A DNA stretch of 14,992 nt from assembly GCA_029884035.1 (NCBI GenBank), contig JAOUIM010000037.1:1-14992 (forward strand), given 5' to 3'. Within the stretch, counting starts at the first letter, position 1; each line of letters opens with the position of its first letter. This document shows positions 7,223 through 13,223 of the stretch, in pieces. The notes under the pieces were generated by a model. The model did no database searches. It saw only the letters and a program-made list of their open reading frames with translations, and had not been told where the DNA came from. The DNA is from Aquincola sp. (GTDB taxonomy: Bacteria > Pseudomonadota > Gammaproteobacteria > Burkholderiales > Burkholderiaceae_C). The translations under genes were made by a program, and so were the position numbers.

Positions 7223-8156
7223 CGAGAACCACCGCCGCGAGCAGCACGCTCAGCTGCACCATCGACGCGAAGAACGACGCCAGCGCCGTCCTGCGCTCGG
7301 GCTGCCGGGCCAACGCGTGCGTCTTGCGAAGGAAATGCGCGCCGCCGGCCAGTGCACCGACGAGGTAGACCCAGCCGGCGCCGAAGAAGACCGGCAGCAA
7401 GGAGACTGCCACGAGCAGCACTGCATTGGCGTGAACGATCCGCGCCGCACGCTCGACACCCACCACCACGGGCAGCATGGGCACGCCAGCCGCGGCGTAC
7501 TCCGCCACATTGGCGATCGCCAGGCTCCAGAAATGCGGCGGCGTCCACAGGAAGAGCACCAGCGCGAGCAGCAGCGCCAGCGGGCCGATCTGCGGGTTCA
7601 CCGCGGCCGCGCCGGCGAGCACCGCAAAGCTGCCCGCCGCGCCGCCGATCACGATGTTCCACGCGGTGCGGCGCTTCAGTCCGAGCGTGTAGACCAGGGC
7701 ATAGGTCAGCGCGCCCAGCAGCACGAAGCCGGCGGACGCCACGTTGACGACGAACGCGGCCGTGCCGACGGCCAGCACCAGCAGCGCGCCGATCGCGCCC
7801 AGCCAGCCGCGGCTGCGCGGCAGCGCGCCGCTGGCGAACGCGCGTGTGCGCGTGCGTGCCATCAGGCGGTCGCTGTCCGCCTCGACATACTGGTTGAACG
7901 CGCCTGCGCTGGCCGAAGCCAGCAGCACCGACAGCGCGAGCACGAGCACCTGCAGCGCACCCAGCGAGCCCGCGGGAACGATCGCCATGCCGCCGAGCGC
8001 CGTGACCATGATGAGCACGGCGATGCGCAGCTTGAAGATGCCGAGCACGAGCCCCAGGCGGGTCCTTCCAAGCGACCGCCGCGGATCTGGCTCCGCCAGG
8101 CCGCGGGCGGTGCCCCCTTGAGGGGGAGCGGCGAAGCCGCCTCGGGGGTGGGTCAT
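7206..8156 (-). CDS. ctaB: Protoheme IX farnesyltransferase (heme O synthase)
   Basis: The product is a UbiA-superfamily membrane prenyltransferase with about eight to nine helices, which farnesylates protoheme IX to heme O for heme-copper enzymes. The prenyl-diphosphate/Mg site NQYVEADSDRLMARTRTR (88-105) follows the CtaB pattern NxxxDxxxDxxMxRT, with Glu for the first Asp. LKRRTAWNIVIGG (160-172) and WTPPHFWSLAI (204-214) are the other diagnostic motifs. As written from ATG 8156 it is 316 aa, and this ATG overlaps the preceding stop as ATGA. The first 30 or so residues (PRGGFAAPPQGG and onward) are encoded by a hairpin repeat and are not CtaB-like; an in-frame GTG at 8048 would give a more ordinary N-terminus. 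Its place between subunit I and SCO suggests it supplies heme O, or heme A with the CtaA-like protein, to that enzyme. Confidence 0.93.
   Translation of the reverse strand: MTHPRGGFAAPPQGGTARGLAEPDPRRSLGRTRLGLVLGIFKLRIAVLIMVTALGGMAIVPAGSLGALQVLVLALSVLLASASAGAFNQYVEADSDRLMARTRTRAFASGALPRSRGWLGAIGALLVLAVGTAAFVVNVASAGFVLLGALTYALVYTLGLKRRTAWNIVIGGAAGSFAVLAGAAAVNPQIGPLALLLALVLFLWTPPHFWSLAIANVAEYAAAGVPMLPVVVGVERAARIVHANAVLLVAVSLLPVFFGAGWVYLVGALAGGAHFLRKTHALARQPERRTALASFFASMVQLSVLLAAVVLDATMR
8111..8149. repeat. G/C hairpin repeat at the start of ctaB
   Basis: Two adjacent inverted repeats are visible: CCCCC-TTGA-GGGGG (8113-8126) and GCGGC-GAA-GCCGC (8128-8140). A trailing GGGGG (8144-8148) can also pair with the first C-run. 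This looks like the dispersed intergenic hairpin element common in Burkholderiales genomes (recognised from memory). It lies within codons 3-15 of the annotated ctaB reading frame and may have supplied the coding N-terminus. It could also act as an RNA structure between subunit I and ctaB. Confidence 0.6.
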
Positions 8157-9856
8157 GACAGGCCCCAGAGAGTGGACAGGTACTTCCAGTTGATGAAGTA
8201 GTACAGGACGAAGGCGAGCAGGAACACCATCGCCAGCGTGAAGGTGCCCGGCGCGGCGAAGCCCATCGAGCCGGTCGTCTGTGCCGCGACCGTGGGCGCG
8301 GTGCGCGGGATTGCCGTGAAGGTCGCGGCCGATGCCCCGCCTTCGAGCTTGCGGCCCCACAGCAGCGAGCCCACCGTGACGTAGATGTAGATCGCGCCGC
8401 CGACGATCGCGATCACGCCGGTCAGACCGACCATGCCCATCATCAGATAGGCCGCGCCGGGCCATTCATAAGCCAAGGGCGAACCCTGGAAGGCCATGTC
8501 CCAGTGGCGACGCGAGACGCCCAGCGTGCCCGCACCCATCATCACGAGCACGAAGGCGTACATCGACAAGCCGAACAGATAGGGCTGCCACTGCGCCAGC
8601 TTGGGCGCGATCATCTCGCGGCGGAACAGCACCGGGATCAGCGTGTAGGTCAGCGCCATGAAGGTCAAGGTGGTGCCGATCACCACCGTCGCATGGAAGT
8701 GCCCCGGCACGTAGATCGTGTTGTGGATGATCATGTTGAGCTGCTCGGTGCCCATCATCACGCCCGAGATGCCGCCCAGGAAGCCGAAGCCGATCAGCGC
8801 GATGAACACGCCCGAGAAGGTCGGGTTGCCCCAGGGTGCCTTGCGCAGCCACTCGAACAGGCCCTTGGTGAAGCCTTTCTGGCGCTGCGCGACTTCCATC
8901 GCGCCGGGGATCGTCAGGCCGTGCAGCATCGAGGCCAGCACCGCGAAGTACATGAAGTAGCTCGTGTTGACGACCTTCCAGCCGGTCGACAGGCCCGGGT
9001 CGGCGAGCAGGTGGTGCGCACTGGCCAGTTGCAGGAACAGGATGTAGAGCAGGAAGGCGGTGCGGCTGACGCGCTCGCTCATCGGCTTGGCGCCGAAGGC
9101 GATCGCCGCGACCAGGTACCACACCGAGATGTGCGCCGCGACGTTGATCTGCTGCGAGCTGTGGCCGAAGGCCCACCAGATCGTGCGGTAGACCAGGGCG
9201 TTGACCTCCTTGACCACGCCCATCGACATCAGCCAGGTCGGGATCAGGATGATCGCGCCCGAGGCGATCGTGAATACCGCGATGATCGCCGCCGTGATCG
9301 CGCCGAAGGTCACCAGCGGCACCGAGCCCTCGTAGGTCTTGTCGCGCTTGGCCACGACGAGGGTGCCGAAGAAGACGAAGCAGCCCACCAGCGCGCCGAC
9401 CGCGAACAGAATCAGGCCCAGGTAGAAGGCCGGCTCGGCCATCATCGGCACGTAGCTCGTCATCATCACGCTCGAGGCGCCGCGGTAGACGGCCACGTTC
9501 GTGGTGACCGAGCCGATCACCATCAACGCGAAGCCGAGCCAGGCGATCTTCGGCGTCGCGAGCCGGCAGCGCAGCAGCGTGGACGAGGCGAAATACAGGA
9601 CCGCGATCTCGAAGAAGATGATCCAGAAGATCAGCATGTCGATGCCGTGGGCCGTGAGCACCTGGTAGAACCGGTCGGCCTCGAGCCAGCGGAAGGCGGG
9701 CCAGCGCGTCAGCACGACGCCTATGGCCAGCAGCCCGCCGATCAGCAGCCAGACCACGGCGACGAAGGCGTTGGCCTTCATCAGGTTCTCGGCATTGCGC
9801 TCGAATTGCAGCCCGGAGCGCGGGCAGGTACGGTACGTCGTCTGTACTTGGGTCAT
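8153..9856 (-). CDS. Heme-copper oxidase-type subunit I, candidate sNOR-like NO reductase (NorS-like)
   Basis: This 567-aa protein has at least twelve membrane helices. All metal ligands of a heme-copper subunit I are visible: His70 (low-spin heme, helix II), His232 (CuB, helix VI), His281-His282 (CuB, helix VII), His386 (high-spin heme) and His388 (low-spin heme) in VPGHFH. In helix VI the A/B-family motif GHPEVY is replaced by GHSSQQIN, so Gln236 stands where the essential cross-linked tyrosine should be. That argues against a normal O2 reductase and for the sNOR family, described as A-type-like enzymes lacking this tyrosine and encoded with a CuA subunit and SenC in nitrifiers. A strong GAGGAGG ribosome site, about five bases before the ATG and touching the upstream stop, fixes the start. 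A long loop near 520-545 precedes the last helix. Heme-copper membership is certain; NO as substrate is inference. Confidence 0.85.
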   Translation of the reverse strand: MTQVQTTYRTCPRSGLQFERNAENLMKANAFVAVVWLLIGGLLAIGVVLTRWPAFRWLEADRFYQVLTAHGIDMLIFWIIFFEIAVLYFASSTLLRCRLATPKIAWLGFALMVIGSVTTNVAVYRGASSVMMTSYVPMMAEPAFYLGLILFAVGALVGCFVFFGTLVVAKRDKTYEGSVPLVTFGAITAAIIAVFTIASGAIILIPTWLMSMGVVKEVNALVYRTIWWAFGHSSQQINVAAHISVWYLVAAIAFGAKPMSERVSRTAFLLYILFLQLASAHHLLADPGLSTGWKVVNTSYFMYFAVLASMLHGLTIPGAMEVAQRQKGFTKGLFEWLRKAPWGNPTFSGVFIALIGFGFLGGISGVMMGTEQLNMIIHNTIYVPGHFHATVVIGTTLTFMALTYTLIPVLFRREMIAPKLAQWQPYLFGLSMYAFVLVMMGAGTLGVSRRHWDMAFQGSPLAYEWPGAAYLMMGMVGLTGVIAIVGGAIYIYVTVGSLLWGRKLEGGASAATFTAIPRTAPTVAAQTTGSMGFAAPGTFTLAMVFLLAFVLYYFINWKYLSTLWGLS

Positions 9857-9866
9857 CGCGGCCTCC

Positions 9867-10406
9867 TCACTTGACGTACACGCGCCCGACCATCGTGTGA
9901 TGACCGATGCCGCAGTACTCGTTGCATACGACCGAGTAGGTCCCGGTCTGGTTGGGTGTGGCGGTGATGACGTGCTCGAAGCCCGGCACGATCTGGATGT
10001 TGATGTTGGCTGGTTGCAGCGAGAAGCCGTGGTTGTAGTCCATCGACGTCAGGTGCAGGCGGTAACTCTTGCCGTTCTCCAGTTCGAGGATCGGGTAGAA
10101 GCTCCACAGCCGCGCGACCAGGTACACGTCGCTGCCCGGCGGCGGCTTGACCACCGGCACCTTCGCGTCGGTCTCGGTGCGCACCGTGTACTTGTCGACC
10201 ATGGCCTGCGTCTTGGCCATGAACTTGTCGGGTGTCGTGCGGTACGTCTCCGTGGACAGGTTCTGCTTGCCCCAGATGTGCCAGCCGACCATCATGAAGA
10301 ACATGATCAGGCACCAGGTCAGCGCAATCGCGATCCAGGTGCCTTCGACGCGGTCGATCGGGTGCCGGTACCACAGCCGTTCGGCGGGTGGGAGGATGGC
10401 GCTCAT
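9867..10406 (-). CDS. Cytochrome c oxidase-type subunit II with CuA site (NorY-like)
   Basis: The 179-aa product has one membrane helix (about 22-46) followed by a periplasmic cupredoxin domain. The full CuA set is present: His126 (YNHGF), Cys161, Glu163, Cys165, His169 and Met172 in CNEYCGIGHHTM. Such subunits take electrons from soluble cytochrome c or cupredoxin and pass them to the low-spin heme of subunit I, here the protein at 8153-9856, which follows 10 bases after this stop. A single N-terminal helix is the B-type/ba3-like arrangement; classical A-type subunit II has two. The ATG at 10406 is chosen over a GTG at 10421 because a GGGGGA ribosome-site-like run sits just before it. The small cytochrome c encoded after nirS could be an electron donor. 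The CuA call is very secure. Confidence 0.92.
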   Translation of the reverse strand: MSAILPPAERLWYRHPIDRVEGTWIAIALTWCLIMFFMMVGWHIWGKQNLSTETYRTTPDKFMAKTQAMVDKYTVRTETDAKVPVVKPPPGSDVYLVARLWSFYPILELENGKSYRLHLTSMDYNHGFSLQPANINIQIVPGFEHVITATPNQTGTYSVVCNEYCGIGHHTMVGRVYVK

Positions 10407-10516
10407 GGGTGTCCCCCGCACGATGAATCCATCGTGCGACCCCCCGAGGGGGTCCGGGCCGGCTCGGGAGCGGCCCGGCGCTCGGCCCGGCGTGCTGCTT
10501 TGCGTTCGCTGTTCAT
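10403..10516 (-). CDS. Doubtful 37-aa basic ORF ahead of subunit II
   Basis: An ATG at 10516 is preceded by AGGAG at good spacing and opens a 37-aa frame beginning MNSERKAARRAERRAAPEP. Its TGA overlaps the subunit II ATG as ATGA. The second half is encoded by hairpin repeats (10417-10454) and the middle by a 10-base direct repeat (CGGCCCGGCG at 10471-10480 and 10483-10492). It is very basic, has no recognisable domain and may be a leader peptide that couples translation to subunit II, or the remnant of a small gene interrupted by repeat DNA. The ribosome site and coupling support translation; a functional product is unproven. Confidence 0.35.
   Translation of the reverse strand: MNSERKAARRAERRAAPEPARTPSGGRTMDSSCGGHP
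10417..10454. repeat. Double perfect hairpin upstream of subunit II
   Basis: Two perfect inverted repeats share one base: CGCACGATG-aatc-CATCGTGCG (10417-10425 with 10430-10438) and GACCCCC-cga-GGGGGTC (10438-10444 with 10448-10454). No T-run follows on either strand, so an intrinsic terminator is unlikely. In the transcript they sit between the 51-aa gene and the subunit II start codon, where they could stabilise or process mRNA or set relative expression. The second stem resembles the C-run/G-run hairpin at the start of ctaB. Confidence 0.65.
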
Positions 10517-10526
10517 CGCGGAGCTC

Positions 10527-10682
10527 CTACTTGGCCAACGGCAGGGTGAGGATGTCGTACACGCCCCAGACGGTGTAGAGCACCATCGGGACGAACACGC
10601 CGAGAAACAGCAGCAGGAACGGGTTGTCCAGCAACTGCTGCATCCAGGGCACGGGGCCGTTGTCGTCGTGTTCGGTGTTCAT
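10527..10682 (-). CDS. 51-aa single-helix membrane protein, likely accessory oxidase subunit
   Basis: The ORF begins at an ATG (10682) preceded by a strong GGAGGAA ribosome site about seven bases away. It encodes an acidic N-terminus, MNTEHDDNGPVPW, then one hydrophobic helix (about 20-44) and a short basic end. I recognise no named family. Small single-helix polypeptides of this size are common as extra subunits of heme-copper enzymes, and it is the first gene of the operon, ahead of subunit II and subunit I. A structural subunit of that enzyme is a reasonable inference. The stop is TAG at 10527. Confidence 0.75.
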   Translation of the reverse strand: MNTEHDDNGPVPWMQQLLDNPFLLLFLGVFVPMVLYTVWGVYDILTLPLAK

Positions 10683-10720
10683 CGCGCGTTCCTCCACGGT
10701 CTCGGGTTCGAGGTCGGCCG

Positions 10721-10762
10721 ATTCTGTGAGTCGCGCGCGGCGCTGCACTTGAACCAGTCCAA
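10721..10762 (-). promoter_or_regulatory. FNR/Dnr-type promoter of the large operon
   Basis: On the plus strand TTGAACCAGTCCAA (10749-10762) keeps the TTGA...CAA arms of the FNR/Dnr consensus TTGAT-N4-ATCAA. In the minus direction a CAGAAT hexamer (10721-10726, 4 of 6 to TATAAT) is centred 32 bases from the box centre, exactly the class II arrangement with the box at -41.5. This predicts transcription start near 10714 and a leader of about 32 bases carrying the GGAGG ribosome site of the 51-aa gene. The regulator at 11671-12360 is the obvious candidate to bind here. No matching -10 is evident for the divergent gene at 10823. Confidence 0.55.
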
Positions 10763-10822
10763 GAAAAACCGAGGTCGCGGGCAGGTCCTGACGCCAGCAC
10801 ACTACGATGCGTTGCGACGACG

Positions 10823-11596
10823 ATGAACGCCGACGGCATCCCCGCATCGACCGCGCTGCGCCGCGTCGCCGCCGCGTGCCTGGCATTGATGTTCGCGGTG
10901 TTGTGCGCCAGTGCGTTGCTGCGCCACTTCGGCGCGGCGCCGGTGCTTCAGGCCACCTGGGCGAGCGAGCTCGGCTGGGTGCGCCAGGTGCACCGCGTGG
11001 CGGCCACGCTCGTGCTGCTTGGCGCGGTCGCGATGGTCTGGATGGCGTGGCGCTCGCGCCACCGCAGCGACCCCTCGTTTGCGCTCGCCTCGGCACTGCT
11101 CGGCCTGGCGGTGCTGCTGTCGGTGCTGGGCGTCGCGGCCGGTGCTTCGCGCGCGCCGCTGGTGGTGCTCGCGAACCTGATGGGTGGCTTGGCGATGCTC
11201 GGTCTGTGCGCGCGGCTGGCCCTCGAGCCGCGGAGCCGTGGTGTCGGACGGATCGCCGGGGTGATGCTGGCCTTCGTCGCGCTGCAGGCCGCAGCTGGGG
11301 CGCTGGCCAGTACCAGTGCAAACCCTGAGTGTGTCGGCGTCGTCGACTGCGGCGCATGGGCGCTGGTGCACCGGGTCGGCGGGCTGGTGCTGGCCTGCGC
11401 ACTCCTGCTCTTCGGCATGATGGCGACCTGGGCGACCGGGCGACAAGCCGCCGCCGGGCTCGTCGGCGTTGCGCTGGGCCTGTGGCTGGTGGGGGCCTCG
11501 GCCGCTGCACTGGGCAGCCTGGCCGTGCCAGGCGTGGTCGTGGCGCACAACCTGTTGGTGGCGATGGCCGTCGCGTGCACGGCTCGGCTGGTCTGA
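10823..11596 (+). CDS. CtaA/COX15-like heme A synthase family membrane protein
   Basis: The 257-aa product has about eight hydrophobic helices with His57 in VRQVHR, His183 in LVHRVGG and His242 in VAHNLL, matching the spacing of heme-ligand histidines in CtaA. The position of the other ligand reads ANLMGG with Asn118, so one expected histidine seems to be missing. A cysteine pair, Cys170 and Cys176 (NPECVGVVDC), resembles the external-loop cysteines of CtaA. CtaA oxidises heme O to heme A. The protein is shorter than many CtaA proteins and the missing ligand makes catalysis uncertain; it could be a heme-handling paralogue. It is divergent from the operon that contains ctaB and upstream of the regulator by 74 bases. 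No strong ribosome site precedes the ATG. Confidence 0.7.
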   Translation: MNADGIPASTALRRVAAACLALMFAVLCASALLRHFGAAPVLQATWASELGWVRQVHRVAATLVLLGAVAMVWMAWRSRHRSDPSFALASALLGLAVLLSVLGVAAGASRAPLVVLANLMGGLAMLGLCARLALEPRSRGVGRIAGVMLAFVALQAAAGALASTSANPECVGVVDCGAWALVHRVGGLVLACALLLFGMMATWATGRQAAAGLVGVALGLWLVGASAAALGSLAVPGVVVAHNLLVAMAVACTARLV

Positions 11597-11605
11597 GAGT
11601 CACCG

Positions 11606-11618
11606 AACCGCGGCGGTT
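11606..11618. other. Short palindrome upstream of the regulator gene
   Basis: AACCG-CGG-CGGTT is a perfect inverted repeat 10 bases after the CtaA-like stop and 53 bases before the regulator start. There is no T-run, so terminator function is doubtful. It could be an operator or simply chance in G/C-rich DNA. Confidence 0.25.
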
Positions 11619-11670
11619 TCGCGAGCCGTCGGGCGCGCTGCGATTGGCGCGACAATGCGCGCCGGCTGCC

Positions 11671-12360
11671 ATGGACCTGCGCGTCTTCAACATCCCCCGC
11701 TACCTGTCGGTGCAACCGCTGTTCACCGACCTGAGCGCCAGCGAGCTCGAGCGCTTGGCGCAGGGCTGTGCAGTGCGGCGCTTCGCGAGGGGGGAAACGG
11801 TGTTCCTGGTGGGCGAGCCCTGCGAGGAATTCCATGTCTGCGTCACCGGGCAGGTCAAGCTGTACGCGGTTTCACCGGCCGGCGCGGAGAAGGTTATCGA
11901 CATCATCGCGCCGGGCCAGAGCTTCGCCGAGGCGCTGATGTTCACCGGGCGCCCCTACATCATCAATGCGCAGGCGCTCACCGACGCGCTGCTGCTGTCG
12001 GTCAGGAAGCAGGCGGTGGAAGACGAGATCGCCCGCGATTCGCGCTTTGCGCTGCGCATGCTGGCGGGCATCTCGCGCCGCCTGCACGGCCTCGTACACG
12101 ACGTCGAGGCCTATGCGCTGCACAGCGGCGTGCAGCGCGTGATCGGCTATCTGCTGCGCGACATCGCCAGCGGCAGCGGCGAGCCGGTGACGGTTTCCCT
12201 GCCGGTGAGCAAGGCCACGATCGCCTCGCGGCTGTCGCTCACGCCGGAGTACTTCTCGCGCGTGCTGCACGAACTCGAGGCCGCGGGGCTGGTGCGCATC
12301 GACAAGCGCGACATCCACATCCTCGACGCACACGCGCTGGCGATCTACCGGTCTCCCTGA
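11671..12360 (+). CDS. CRP/FNR family regulator, Dnr/NnrR type
   Basis: The 229-aa protein has an N-terminal cyclic-nucleotide-binding fold (about 15-115, with GETVFLVGEP and GQSFAEALMF), a long dimerisation helix (about 120-150) and a winged helix-turn-helix (about 176-215). Its recognition helix TPEYFSRVLHELE keeps Glu193, Ser196 and Arg197, the E..SR signature for TTGAT half-sites. The N-terminal FNR cysteine cluster is absent, so it is not an oxygen-sensing Fe-S FNR. This matches Dnr/NnrR/DnrD regulators, which sense NO through heme and activate nir and nor genes. The context between nirS and the oxidase-type operon supports this, and a candidate box lies at 10749-10762. The start ATG has no good ribosome site but gives the expected length. 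Its 3' end overlaps the converging lipoprotein gene by 16 bases. Confidence 0.88.
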   Translation: MDLRVFNIPRYLSVQPLFTDLSASELERLAQGCAVRRFARGETVFLVGEPCEEFHVCVTGQVKLYAVSPAGAEKVIDIIAPGQSFAEALMFTGRPYIINAQALTDALLLSVRKQAVEDEIARDSRFALRMLAGISRRLHGLVHDVEAYALHSGVQRVIGYLLRDIASGSGEPVTVSLPVSKATIASRLSLTPEYFSRVLHELEAAGLVRIDKRDIHILDAHALAIYRSP

Positions 12361-12896
12361 GACCGGCGCAACTCCGGGTTGGGTGCCAGCTCGAAGCGCG
12401 TGATCGGGCGTCGGATGTCGAGGTTGACCAGCCACCAGGCGTCGGCGCTGCGCGCGAGCACATGCGCGTTGTTGTTGGCGTCGACCGCCAGCGCGCCCAC
12501 CGGTGCCGGCAGCGGCGTGCGGCGCACGCCCAGGAAACCGGGAGAGGCCACGCCTTCACCCATCCGGTAGTCGTGCACCAGGCCGTCGAACACCGGCGGC
12601 GCATTCGGGTCGACCGACAGTTCCCACAACTCGGCCAGCGCGTCGAAGGCGATCACGAAGCTGCGCCGTGCGGGCAGGTAGCGCACCGCGACCGCGCTGG
12701 CGTCCTCGTTGCCGCCCAGGCGGCGCGCGGGCAAGGTCTTGACGGCGCGGCCGCCGTCGAGCACGACGACGTTCGAGCCCTGGCCCTCGACGCGCCAGCG
12801 CCCGTCCTCGGAAACCGCGTCGGGCGCTGCGAGAGGGTTGCTGCACGCGCCAGCGAGCAAGACGCTCGCCAGCCCTTGCAGCGCGCGGTCCGTCAC
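12345..12896 (-). CDS. Putative lipoprotein, possibly NirF/d1-propeller-like
   Basis: The frame starts at a GTG (12896) overlapping the cytochrome c stop as GTGA and encodes 183 aa. An N-terminal hydrophobic stretch ends in a lipobox-like LAGAC with Cys18. The rest has strand-rich, beta-propeller-like segments such as SFVIAFDALAELWELSVD and GALAVDANNNAHVLA. NirF, a periplasmic lipoprotein-like d1 heme biosynthesis protein, normally has about 390 residues, so this is half-length if related. The position third in the nirS unit fits such a role. Alternatives are a divergent propeller fragment or an unrelated hypothetical lipoprotein. No frameshifted remainder is visible downstream, since the regulator gene abuts and overlaps it. 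Confidence 0.6.
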   Translation of the reverse strand: MTDRALQGLASVLLAGACSNPLAAPDAVSEDGRWRVEGQGSNVVVLDGGRAVKTLPARRLGGNEDASAVAVRYLPARRSFVIAFDALAELWELSVDPNAPPVFDGLVHDYRMGEGVASPGFLGVRRTPLPAPVGALAVDANNNAHVLARSADAWWLVNLDIRRPITRFELAPNPELRRSQGDR

Positions 12897-13210
12897 GACT
12901 TGAGGATCAGCTCCACTGCGTCCTTCAGGTCCTTGTCGCTGATCTTGTCGGCTCCATTGGGGGCCATCGGCACCGGGCCGAAGACGCCACTGCCGCCCTT
13001 TCGAACCTTCTCGGCCAGCTTTGTCACGACATCGGCCTGGCCCTTGTACTTGGCCGCGATGTCCTTGAACGCGGGGCCGACCAGCTTCTTGTCCTTGGTA
13101 TGGCAGGCCATGCAGCCGGCCTTGGTCATCGCGGCCTCGGTGTCGGCGTCGCCGGCATGGGCCGCCGTCATGGCGAAGGGGAACAGGGCGCAAAGGATGA
13201 GCAGTTTCAT
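12893..13210 (-). CDS. Class I cytochrome c (c551/NirM-like)
   Basis: The 105-aa precursor has a signal peptide (cleavage probably after AHA, about residue 19), a c-heme motif CMACH (Cys33, Cys36, His37) and the sixth-ligand methionine Met82 in GPVPMAPN. The mature size of about 85 residues and the layout are those of cytochrome c551/c8, the periplasmic electron donors of cytochrome cd1 nitrite reductase. The gene begins 13 bases after the nirS stop, so it is surely co-transcribed, and it may also donate to the CuA subunit II encoded in the neighbouring operon. The ribosome site is weak. Confidence 0.92.
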   Translation of the reverse strand: MKLLILCALFPFAMTAAHAGDADTEAAMTKAGCMACHTKDKKLVGPAFKDIAAKYKGQADVVTKLAEKVRKGGSGVFGPVPMAPNGADKISDKDLKDAVELILKS

Positions 13211-13223
13211 GGGCGGGGCACTT

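Noticed and set aside
8504..9874. 456-aa plus-strand ORF opposite subunit I
   Set aside because: It is a His/Asp/Arg/Gln-rich shadow of transmembrane codons with no recognisable family.
10417..10454. CRISPR-like or terminator interpretation of the stacked hairpins
   Set aside because: There are no regularly spaced repeats with unique spacers and no T-run, so they are simple inverted repeats.
10527..11693. 388-aa minus-strand ORF reading through the promoter and CtaA-like gene
   Set aside because: Only its last 51 codons have a ribosome site and plausible protein. The upstream part is Arg/Pro-rich antisense.
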